From assembly GCF_001949145.1 (NCBI RefSeq), contig NW_019091458.1, positions 1 to 15,722 on the forward strand: a stretch of DNA of 15,722 nt. Reading direction: 5' to 3'. The position numbers were made by a program, and so were the translations under genes. Of this stretch, positions 10,901 to 15,722 are shown in pieces; the stretch's first letter is position 1, and the number at the start of each line of letters is the position of its first letter. The DNA comes from Acanthaster planci (Eukaryota > Echinodermata > Asteroidea > Valvatida > Acanthasteridae). The notes beneath the pieces were generated by a model. It was not told where the DNA came from. It did not search any database and worked only from the letters and a program-made list of their open reading frames with translations.

Positions 10901-13900
10901 ATCAAGTTTTCTATAAATTTCAATTAAGAAACTATTTTTTCCTTCACGGTCACTCTGCTCCTCTGCAGGAAAACCAACCATTGTAAAATGTCTTGCTCGA
11001 GGACATAGAGTGAACATATTGAAACTAACCCCAGCACCATGAAAACTAAAAAATGCTGTTTTCAAAAACAACAAAAAAATAAAACAAACAAACAGTAGAG
11101 AAAAAAGTCCCCACTTACCCTTAATGAAGGATGTAATCTCCATCCAGACCAGCGTGGGGTGGTACAGCAACTTCTTCTTGTTGATGCGGGGCCAGAGCTC
11201 AAAGGCAAAGACCTCGTAGGTGACTTCACGTCGCGGGTCATATTGGGCACCACTGGCACCACATCTGGCCCCTTGCTGTTCCTTTCTTGGCCTGTGAGGG
11301 TAGGCAACACCAGCGCCAAGCCCTTGTGCTTTAATCTCATCATCAGGAGGGACAGAGGCATCATCTTCATCTTCCTCGTCTTCTTCCTCCATCAGGAGAG
11401 TGGAGGTCAAAAGTCCATCCTCTGGAGGACAAAAACTTTCATAGATTTAAGGTCTAGTGATACACTTTGTTATGCATGTAGTTAAGATGGAAAATGTGGA
11501 AATCCAAGCTCACTACAAGTATTCAACTAAATTTGCTCCGAGCATTGAAAACATAAAATGCTCCAACACAGCAAATGGGAAACAAACAGGCATGCTAATT
11601 AAGAAAAATTATACAAATTAACATTTTAAAAAACATAATTATATAGCATCTGTTTTAATTTATTTTTCTTCTTTTGATTTGATACACCATTATAAGAAGG
11701 TTCTCAAATGTTTGATTATGCAGGATCTAAAATTTGGGTAACATACGTGTATTGCTGAATGATGTTGCTTGTGTTATAAGTTTGAATGCAATCCCTTTAG
11801 CTTCTAACTAGCACCCCTTAACAAATATACTGGCAAATGAGAAGAAACCATTGAAATGGTGCAGGGTAGCTCAACTTTAATATAGCTAGTGCCAGGACAG
11901 TTTTCCAGAGGTCACCAATTCAAATCTCTCACCTGAAAATTTCTTTGTCAACTTTTATTATGAGTAAGTATGGATTTACCATGAGTAAAGCATATGGATT
12001 TTTTATATTTTTTTGATGGTGGGAAATATGGTCCTCTTCTTTTGGGTTAATTTTAGAGAACCATACACAGGGCAGATATATTGACATATTTTACCCAAAA
12101 ATGCTTCAGTGTAGAAATTCATGACAAGGTATTCATGTCCTACCATTATCCCATCCTTGAATCTTCCTTTTCAATGTTCCATTTGCTTCTCGGGGGAAAT
12201 ATGGATTAGGCAAGGAGGCGTCCAGGATCAGCAGGAACTGGTGTGGAGTTAGGAACAGTGGGAACCGGGCTTGGTGGGCATCCTGGAACCGGTCGGGGAT
12301 GGGTGTGTCCTGCTGGGCCAGGGGCTCAGCGGCAAACTCGCAGGCGTGGCTCATTTCGCAGAAGTTACGCTGCACCTCTCTGCACAGCACTTTATTCTTG
12401 GTGATGAAGATCTGGTGCAGATGGTCCATGACTGTCTTGCCATCTGCATCGCCAGTACTGCTACGGGGACCTTCGCCACTCTTTGAATCACAAGAGTAAT
12501 TGCACCAAGCTGAGCAGCTCTCAGCCCTGCTCGTAATGTTAGATGCACTGCTGCTTTCGGGTTCAGGGGCACTTTTATCTGTTATCAAACATCAACGATT
12601 ACAATGAACACACATCAAATAGTATCATAAGTATCTATGCCCACACAATGGTCATTTTGCTGGAACAGGACACTCACATTCTACATGATACTTTCCACTT
12701 GCTCAACTAGCATTTAAAAACTGTGGAGTGAGTACCCAACAGCTCACATGAGCAAAAAAATGATGCTGTAACATTATGAGCATAAGATTTGAGCTTTGGA
12801 AGTGATGACATTACCATTGGATAACAGGGTGATTTAGATTTCGGTTGATTAGATAAATTTGTCATTGTTTTGATAAATTTTTTATTATCATTTACATAAT
12901 TTCTGGCTGCAATCTTCCTGTGGGTATTTATGACAGACATTGGATGTACTAAGGCATGGGTGGTGCATTCTTTTTAACCTGGGTCTTCATCTGGCTTGTC
13001 CTGGTGTATGAAGGCAATGTCCCTCGGGATCAGTGGTTCTCCCGTCATGGAAACCTGCTGCCAATATTTGAAGAATTTGGTCCACATGCGGTACAGGCAA
13101 CATGTGGTCTTACCTGCAATACAAACCAAATAATCAACAGCAGAACTGTCAACAAACGATTGTGTCTTTGTGTTTCAAGCGAACTTGTAAATAGTATTTC
13201 CGAGAACCTTTGGAAAATTCTTGAAGTAAGATTTGTGGTGAACTGCAAATTAGCAAGATACAATTCATTAGAAAATTTATTCATTCATTTATAAAAGTGG
13301 GCATGGGTTGAGAAAACTATAGGCAAAGCCCACTTGCCACTCATTCAAGCCATGGTAATTGCCCTGGCTGTGGTCTTGCACTTAGCTTGTAAAAAAATTC
13401 CCTGAGGGCGATAACGGTAGCCGACAGGAGATCCTCAAAATCCTGGCTCAACCTGCCAGTTCAGGCTGCTGAACTTGGGTATTCAGGTAAGAAGATTCAT
13501 GGCATGAAGGGTCAACAGATTTTGTGCATTGTGATTGGCCAGTGCGTTGCAAACTCTTGGAGGCGCACTCTTGTGAGTCACTCATATTTATCCACTTAAG
13601 GTTGCTTACCAAATAGCTAAAATACTGTCTTCAGTCAACAAAGTAACATGTGCCCGTACAAATAACTAACCAAGGAGTGAGAAATTTGAAGAAAAGAGTG
13701 CTTAATATTATCAATATTTAAATATCGACATCATGAGTAGTCTAATTCCACAACATATATGGAATACAACAGTCACATAATTTTTGTTATTATACATGTA
13801 TTTATCACATTAGCATCACAGTGGCAAATTCAGTAGGGCTCATTGTTGGGGGGGTCAAGTCCAAATTACTTGACTCTGGCTCGAAATATTAAATCTTTGT

Positions 13901-14631
13901 ATGCTTTAAGCTTGTAGCCATTCTATCGCAGTTGCCAGATGTAGACAGGTGAATTAGATGTGGTTTATCTTACAATGTACTCTTGGCTTGACATTTATTG
14001 TGTTGTTTGCACAAGTTGACCACGTTATTTTTGGGTCTGCAAAGTTGTCACTCTCATTGGCAACATCATGCTGTGTAACTAGGCCTCTATGAACAGTGAC
14101 TATTAAGGTGGCACCATGCAGGGTCCCCACTATCAAATGATGTACATGTATACCACCAGCTTTTGAAGTCTCTGACCATCAGCACACTTCAAGTAAAATT
14201 TTGCCTGCTATATTTTCCTAAATTAGTCCACTGGAATTGGTATGATCACAATCTCCTAAATCATTTAAACCAGTCCAGTCTTGAACCGTAGTTTGAGCTA
14301 GGAATCCCGAATTCCACACCTGTTCCACTCCTGCCCAGCAGTAGGATGGAAGAGGCGGGCCGAGGCTGCAGGTTGATAATGGCATGCTCCAGCTCCGTCA
14401 CACAGAACGGGAAGTCCACCTTGACGTCGTTGTCATTCAGCATGGCATTGACCAGCGTGGAGTTGACCGAGTAGAACTTCATGATGTGGTACTCATTCTC
14501 CCGGGAGCTGGCTGGAGGGAAGTAGGGCTTGGTGATCTTCTTTGCATTGTCAGGGGGCTTGGAGCTGTGCTTTGAGGAGTTGTTGGTGATCTCGTGGAAG
14601 TAGGTTGGCAGTCGATTTCCCATTGTGGCTT
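1841..14631 (-). CDS. TRANK1: TRANK1-like protein, helicase region (10 exons, partial gene)
   Basis: The spliced model joins 14320-14631, 12979-13113, 12144-12578, 11119-11421, 10526-10656, 8939-9131, 7380-7544, 3025-3224, 2462-2599 and 1841-1999. These total 2171 nt: two bases of a split codon plus 723 codons with no stop. Every junction is GT..AG and every phase matches, which is strong evidence by itself. Numbering residues from the first full codon, the SF1/UvrD-like motifs appear in order: I, GRSGTGKTT (99-107); Ia, around TKN (208-210); II, YVDETQDF (474-481); III, LTGDTAQSI (501-509); IV, QLTHNYRSH (548-556); V, EAKGLEFDDV (651-660). The combination DETQDFTQAEL, GDTAQSI and IEFGAHQVILV is what I recognise as TRANK1. 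The family is known as a large ankyrin/TPR protein with an embedded UvrD-like ATPase; its biochemical activity is poorly defined. Both gene ends lie outside the window. Family identity is near certain; orthology to vertebrate TRANK1 is inferred. Confidence 0.92.
2000..2461 (-). other. Intron 9 (462 bp)
   Basis: This intron separates exons I and J, with GTGAGT at the 5' end and CCTCCTAG at the 3' end. It is A+T-rich with short T and A runs. I see no exon, repeat or RNA gene in it. Confidence 0.85.
2462..2599 (-). CDS. TRANK1: Exon I: helicase motif V
   Basis: The acceptor is GTCTCACAG just above 2599 and the donor is CCCCA|GTGAGT at 2462. Its 138 nt are phase 0 at both ends. There is no useful start codon, so the exon is easy to miss. 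It reads VILVTNEEAIKRLPAELRLG (625-644), then TICEAKGLEFDDVLLYNFF (648-666). The KGLEFDDV block is the motif V equivalent of UvrD (which usually has H..KGLEF). Here the position of the usual histidine is changed (ICEAKGLEF), as I recall for other TRANK1 proteins. It ends in KDSP and joins AEW in exon J. Confidence 0.94.
2600..3024 (-). other. Intron 8 (425 bp)
   Basis: Its 5' end is GTCAGT and its 3' end CTCACAG. The plus strand has a GT-rich patch (about 2858-2895). On the coding strand the frame of exon H stays open for about 28 codons into the intron before a stop near 2940, so retention would truncate the protein shortly after EFGAHQ. Confidence 0.85.
3025..3224 (-). CDS. TRANK1: Exon H: post-motif IV segment
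   Basis: The acceptor is ATTCATCCAG just above 3224 and the donor is CACCAG|GTCAGT at 3025. Two bases complete a glycine codon, so the upstream SHAG reads on into ILKLASTIVDLMTHFFPNSF (559-578). DQGLFHGPSPVLLESCSFSD (585-604) and LLLRGSKRKTSKIEFGAHQ (606-624) follow and are typical of the family. This part corresponds to the 2A/2B side of a UvrD-type fold (inference). It is separated from exon G by the largest intron, 4155 bp. Open frames on the opposite strand over this exon are shadows. Confidence 0.94.
3225..7379 (-). other. Intron 7 (4155 bp), largest intron
   Basis: This lies between exons G and H. Most of it is A+T-rich and featureless. Notable parts are a hAT-terminus-like sequence at 3492-3530, a G+C-richer patch with frames open on both strands at 5620-5967, and a cysteine-rich open frame with a good upstream acceptor at 6176-6406, both on the plus strand. 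No confirmed nested gene is visible. A run of purines on the plus strand lies near 5020-5095. Confidence 0.8.
3492..3530 (+). repeat. hAT-terminus-like sequence
   Basis: The sequence begins CAGGGGTGGATCCAAGATTT and runs on to a G7 block followed by TCCAAC. hAT transposons commonly begin CAGGGG followed by a T or C and GG, and sequences of this shape are common repeats in marine invertebrate genomes. I did not find the matching inverted end or 8-bp target duplications, so this is a fragment or a chance match. Confidence 0.4.
7380..7544 (-). CDS. TRANK1: Exon G: helicase motifs III and IV
   Basis: The acceptor is GGCTTTTGTAG just above 7544, preceded by a run of 15 T on the coding strand (7556-7570). 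The donor is GCTG|GTAAGAC at 7380. Its 165 nt are phase 1 to phase 1. GDTAQSIMRGVAFRFDDLKS (503-522) is motif III, with the GD..Q signature. The exon ends with VYQLTHNYRSHAG (546-558), where N-Y-R-S is the motif IV region; the arginine is the expected gamma-phosphate contact in UvrD-like enzymes. The spacing between motifs II and III is normal for the family. Confidence 0.95.
7545..8938 (-). other. Intron 6 (1394 bp)
   Basis: This intron splits helicase motif III (LTG|DTAQSI). Its 3' end carries a strong polypyrimidine tract, T15, at 7556-7570. Elsewhere it is A+T-rich with a TACATGTATTTATC word at 8389-8402 that recurs near 13793. No exon or RNA gene was seen. Confidence 0.85.
8939..9131 (-). 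CDS. TRANK1: Exon F: helicase motif II (Walker B)
   Basis: The acceptor is CTCCACTTCAG just above 9131 and the donor is ACTG|GTTAGT at 8939. Its 193 nt run from phase 0 to phase 1. The sequence begins HLKSQKGLFDEGDLVFHIYR (439-458). IYVDETQDFTQAELALLIR (473-491) follows, with the Walker B acidic pair D476-E477 and the Q-D of the DExQD box that couples Mg-ATP hydrolysis in UvrD/Rep enzymes. It ends with DPNSLFLT, the first half of motif III. This exon and the next are the most diagnostic for TRANK1. Confidence 0.95.
9132..10525 (-). other. Intron 5 (1394 bp)
   Basis: This intron lies between exons E and F. It contains the triplicated ~73-base repeat family (9247-9808). The remainder (9810-10525) is A+T-rich without recognisable features. 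Confidence 0.83.
9247..9808. repeat. Three diverged ~73-base repeat copies
   Basis: Copies lie at about 9247-9320, 9397-9469 and 9734-9808. They share, in the same order and spacing, a GGACC.GAAA core, a TGTGGGGA block (in copy 3 placed before the core), a middle GTCC(C/T)CACAA-like block, then GGTTCTTACTTTCTTGACAAA or a variant. Copy 3 also has TGTGGGGAC (9732-9740) and GTCCCCACA (9767-9775) as a 9-bp inverted pair with a 26-base loop. The first two copies are 150 bases apart, twice a 75-base period, so this may be a decayed minisatellite. It resembles GTCCCCACA-type repeats common in other animal introns, from memory only. Confidence 0.5.
10526..10656 (-). CDS. TRANK1: Exon E: conserved connector between motifs Ia and II
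   Basis: The acceptor is GTACGTACAG just above 10656. The exon enters in phase 1 and leaves in phase 0, giving 43 codons after the split glycine. SVEALHTDSGHLSLESYLAL (396-415) and GQKRASNF...NREEIYNLFKTYE (416-438) fit the family pattern that precedes the FDE-D motif. The donor, GAG|GTCTCAG, is the weakest in the model. It is chosen because it joins KTYE directly to HLKSQKGLFDE with no gap or frame change. A slightly different donor a few codons further on cannot be excluded. Confidence 0.85.
10657..11118 (-). other. Intron 4 (462 bp)
   Basis: Its 5' end is the near-consensus GTAAGTGG and its 3' end TACGTACAG. The sequence is A+T-rich with a purine/A-rich stretch at 11040-11110 on the plus strand. 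No other feature is visible. Confidence 0.85.
11119..11421 (-). CDS. TRANK1: Exon D: acidic linker and YEVF...LWP segment
   Basis: The acceptor is GTCCTCCAG at 11422-11430. The donor, AAGG|GTAAGTGG, is at 11119 and close to consensus. Its 303 nt are phase 1 to phase 1. It opens with DGLLTSTLLM, followed by ten consecutive acidic residues (305-314) and a Gly/Arg/Gln-rich linker. The conserved block is DPRREVTYEVFAFELWPRIN (355-374), then LYHPTLVWMEITSFIKG, the segment typical of the family just before its SxEAL connector. An acidic run between motifs Ia and II is also a feature I associate with TRANK1 proteins. The frame reads on past the donor for about 80 codons (stop near 10880), so the donor choice rests on its near-consensus site and the phase match. 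Confidence 0.92.
11422..12143 (-). other. Intron 3 (722 bp)
   Basis: This intron lies between exons C and D. It is A+T-rich and contains the tRNA-like sequence at 11858-11933. No exon was seen. Confidence 0.85.
11858..11933 (+). repeat. Degenerate tRNA-derived (SINE-head-like) sequence
   Basis: On the plus strand, GGTGCAG is followed by an A-box-like TAGCTCAACTTT (11867-11878). A B-box-like ATTCAAATC (11918-11926) lies about 51 bases later, and CACC (11930-11933) can pair with the leading GGTG. This order and spacing match a decayed tRNA or the tRNA-derived head of a SINE. The T-stem and anticodon stem pair poorly and the A-to-B distance is slightly long, so a functional tRNA is unlikely. 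No second copy or A-rich tail was found in the window. Confidence 0.33.
12144..12578 (-). CDS. TRANK1: Exon C: motif Ia and following region
   Basis: The acceptor is TGATAACAG at 12579-12587 and the donor is AATG|GTAGGA at 12144. Its 435 nt are phase 1 to phase 1. The first ~50 codons are a low-complexity Ser/Glu/Gly-rich linker with several cysteines (residues 150-198). Then comes LHQIFITKNKVLCREVQRNF (202-221), the TRANK1 version of SF1 motif Ia (the TKN segment). Later a conserved helix-strand region contains PLFLTPHQFLLILDASLPNP (256-275) and ends with GTLKRKIQGWDN. A likely initiator is absent: the open frame runs back into the intron only to a TTG, so the exon must be entered by splicing. 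Confidence 0.93.
12579..12978 (-). other. Intron 2 (400 bp)
   Basis: This lies between exons B and C, with GTTAAA at the 5' end and TGATAACAG at the 3' end. The sequence is A+T-rich and I see nothing else in it. Confidence 0.85.
12979..13113 (-). CDS. TRANK1: Exon B: second half of Walker A
   Basis: The acceptor is TATTGCAG at 13114-13121 and the donor is CCCAG|GTTAAA at 12979. Its 135 nt are phase 1 to phase 1. The first codon after the split glycine is the P-loop lysine, giving KTTCCLYRMWTKFFKYW (residues 105-121), as expected after GRSGTG. The remainder, up to DKPDEDP (148), is a charged linker and is less typical of the family. The exon is too short and overlapped on the other strand to stand out alone. 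The matching phases and the restored GRSGTGKTT motif make it firm. The lysine and first threonine should contact the ATP phosphates. Confidence 0.92.
13114..14319 (-). other. Intron 1 (1206 bp), inside Walker A
   Basis: This intron interrupts the P-loop between GRSGTG and KTT. It contains a G+C-richer, exon-like patch on the plus strand (13392-13600), a G7 run preceded by CAGTAGGGCTCATTG (13831-13854) that resembles the terminus-like repeat at 3492, and TACATGTAT words. Confidence 0.85.
14320..14631 (-). CDS. TRANK1: Exon A: lead-in to helicase domain and first half of Walker A
   Basis: The acceptor is CTCTACAG just above 14631 and the donor is ACAG|GTGTGG at 14320. The exon starts with two bases of a split codon, carries 103 codons, and ends with the first base of a glycine codon. 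A hydrophilic stretch rich in S, K and N (residues 8-33) is followed by a conserved-looking segment (NEYHIMKFYSVNSTLVNAML) and then a hydrophobic strand, SSILLLGRSGTG, which leads into the P-loop. The lysine of the P-loop is in the next exon. The polypyrimidine tract before the acceptor is weak. The methionine at 14623-14621 (MGNRLP) could in principle be a translation start, since the unspliced frame upstream meets a TAA. I prefer an internal exon because TRANK1 proteins have long N-terminal repeats before this point. Confidence 0.88.
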
Positions 14632-15722
14632 CTGTAGAGTTAATACATGAAACTGTTTAGTATGTGTAACAGGGAAAAAGGGCACACTTCAAATACGAAT
14701 AAAAATAAAGAAGAGACTCGAAGAAAATATAACCAAATGAAACCCTCATTTCAATGCTGTCATTCTTTACACTAAGCAAACATGATTCACATTACTTAAG
14801 TACTGAGTACATGGCCATTAACTTGAGCAACATTACACAATGTATCATTTTACATTTGATAAATTAGATGACAACATTTCGGTTTATAAGCAAGCACACT
14901 TTTGTACCCCAACCTACTAGGACAGACAAATGATGAACAGGACAAAACAAAAACAAGTGTGAGACAACACGGCATTAATAGGGCACAAATAAATATGATT
15001 TAGGAATATGAGAAGAGCATCCAAGTTCTTAGTTTTCTAGCAAACACAGATAAACAAGGTAATGATTTGAGAGGATCATGTAGACCATTCCAGTGCAACA
15101 TCGTTCTTAGGGAACTCGCCAAAAAATTACTTTCAAAAGGATAAAAAAAGGGAGGAATCAAAAGAAATCTAAAAGAATAGGGATGCGGAAGCTGATAATT
15201 GTTTCCAACAACAACAAAATCCTATATTTCTTTTCAAACCATCAAAAAAAGGAAAAGTAGCTGGAGAGATAGAAAAAAACAGGACCGTGTAGGACGTCCA
15301 ACCGAAAATCAGATTTAAAAATTCAGCCAAAGACTTGAAAATCTAGCCCAAACATTTCCACAATTAAATCTTAAAATTTAGAAGAAATACGACCAAGCCC
15401 ACAATTAACTTTAAAATATTACAACAATCCTAGACCAAAGTAAATCACCACAAAACCAAGGTAAGCCATAACTAAACTAAAAAACAAGACCAATCCAAAC
15501 TAAAAAAGAAACCAACACAGCACTTAAGAAAAGTTACAGATCAATTCAACTCAAGCATTAACTACCAAGTTCACTGCAGGTCTGAGCTTTTTCAAGTATT
15601 TGGCAAGGACTAGTAGCCAATGAATATTTTTGAGCCTTTTTTTCACTTTTGGGGGGGCTAAACAAAAGTTTACCAGAGTTAACCACTACGAGCCGGGGAC
15701 TCCGAAATCGGAGCCGTAGGGT
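14632..15722 (-). other. Upstream intron (or flank), 1091 bp visible
   Basis: The sequence above exon A is A+T-rich with strong strand asymmetry. Between about 15301 and 15540 the plus strand is about half A with only around 9% G (about 21 of 240). A G7 run is at 15651-15657 and a hairpin-forming G+C-rich end at 15682-15722. No upstream coding exon was found, so the N-terminal repeats expected for a TRANK1 protein should lie further right. Confidence 0.6.
15682..15722. other. Imperfect hairpin at the window edge
   Basis: An outer stem pairs ACC-a-CTACG (15682-15690) with CGTAG-GGT (15715-15722). An inner perfect 6-bp stem pairs CTCCGA (15700-15705) with TCGGAG (15708-15713) around AA. An unpaired stretch separates them on the left arm. 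The G+C content is much higher than the adjoining A/C-rich tract. It could be the terminus of a repeat that continues outside the window. Its function is unknown. Confidence 0.4.

Noticed and set aside
2000-11118. Introns 5 and 6 are both 1394 bp, and introns 4 and 9 both 462 bp
   Set aside because: Equal lengths would suggest duplication, but I see no sequence similarity between the members of either pair, so I treat it as coincidence.
11062-11485. Alternative frames over exon D on both strands
   Set aside because: Low-complexity reading of the GA-rich acidic linker in other frames. Only one frame gives the conserved YEVF and LWP segment and the right phases.
12271-12499. Plus-strand ORFs opposite exon C
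   Set aside because: They are antisense shadows of the motif Ia exon, with no start context or homology.
1-15722. CRISPR array, phage, toxin-antitoxin or other bacterial defence system
   Set aside because: There are no regular short repeats with spacers, no compact operons and no bacterial ribosome sites. The helicase motifs belong to an intron-split animal gene.

Overview
The window is intron-rich animal genomic DNA, roughly 60% A+T by eye. It has no bacterial operon structure, Shine-Dalgarno sites, CRISPR arrays or prokaryotic mobile elements. It is dominated by one protein-coding gene on the minus strand. Ten consecutive exons, each bounded by GT..AG and all with matching phases, join into one uninterrupted 723-codon reading frame. 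The predicted protein is recognisable as the UvrD/Rep-like (superfamily 1) helicase region of TRANK1 (tetratricopeptide and ankyrin repeat-containing protein 1, also called lupus brain antigen 1). The introns suggest a non-vertebrate animal, probably marine: frequent TACATGTA-type words and short diverged repeats, one with a hAT-like terminus. The phylum cannot be fixed from the sequence.

Layout in gene order, from high to low coordinates. 14632-15722 is the upstream intron or flank, with an A/C-rich tract and a hairpin at the very edge. Exon A (14320-14631) ends inside the Walker A motif. Exon B (12979-13113) completes it. Exon C (12144-12578) carries motif Ia, exon D (11119-11421) an acidic linker, and exon E (10526-10656) a short conserved connector. 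Exon F (8939-9131) carries motif II, exon G (7380-7544) motifs III and IV, exon H (3025-3224) the segment after motif IV, exon I (2462-2599) motif V, and exon J (1841-1999) the next segment. The exon with motif VI and the C-terminal TPR-like part should lie beyond position 1. The N-terminal repeat region should lie beyond 15722.

The rest is intronic. It holds three diverged copies of a ~73-base unit (9247-9808), a degenerate tRNA/SINE-like head (11858-11933), a hAT-terminus-like sequence (3492-3530), and a duplicated ~54-base G+C-rich unit at the left edge (187-334). Several exon-like patches on the plus strand (5620-5967, 6176-6406, 13392-13600) cannot be assigned.

I found no convincing novel multi-gene system. 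The most solid result is the full exon model, two exons of which (1841-1999 and 2462-2599) contain no usable start codon and would be missed by an ORF search. The odd patches are reported with low scores.
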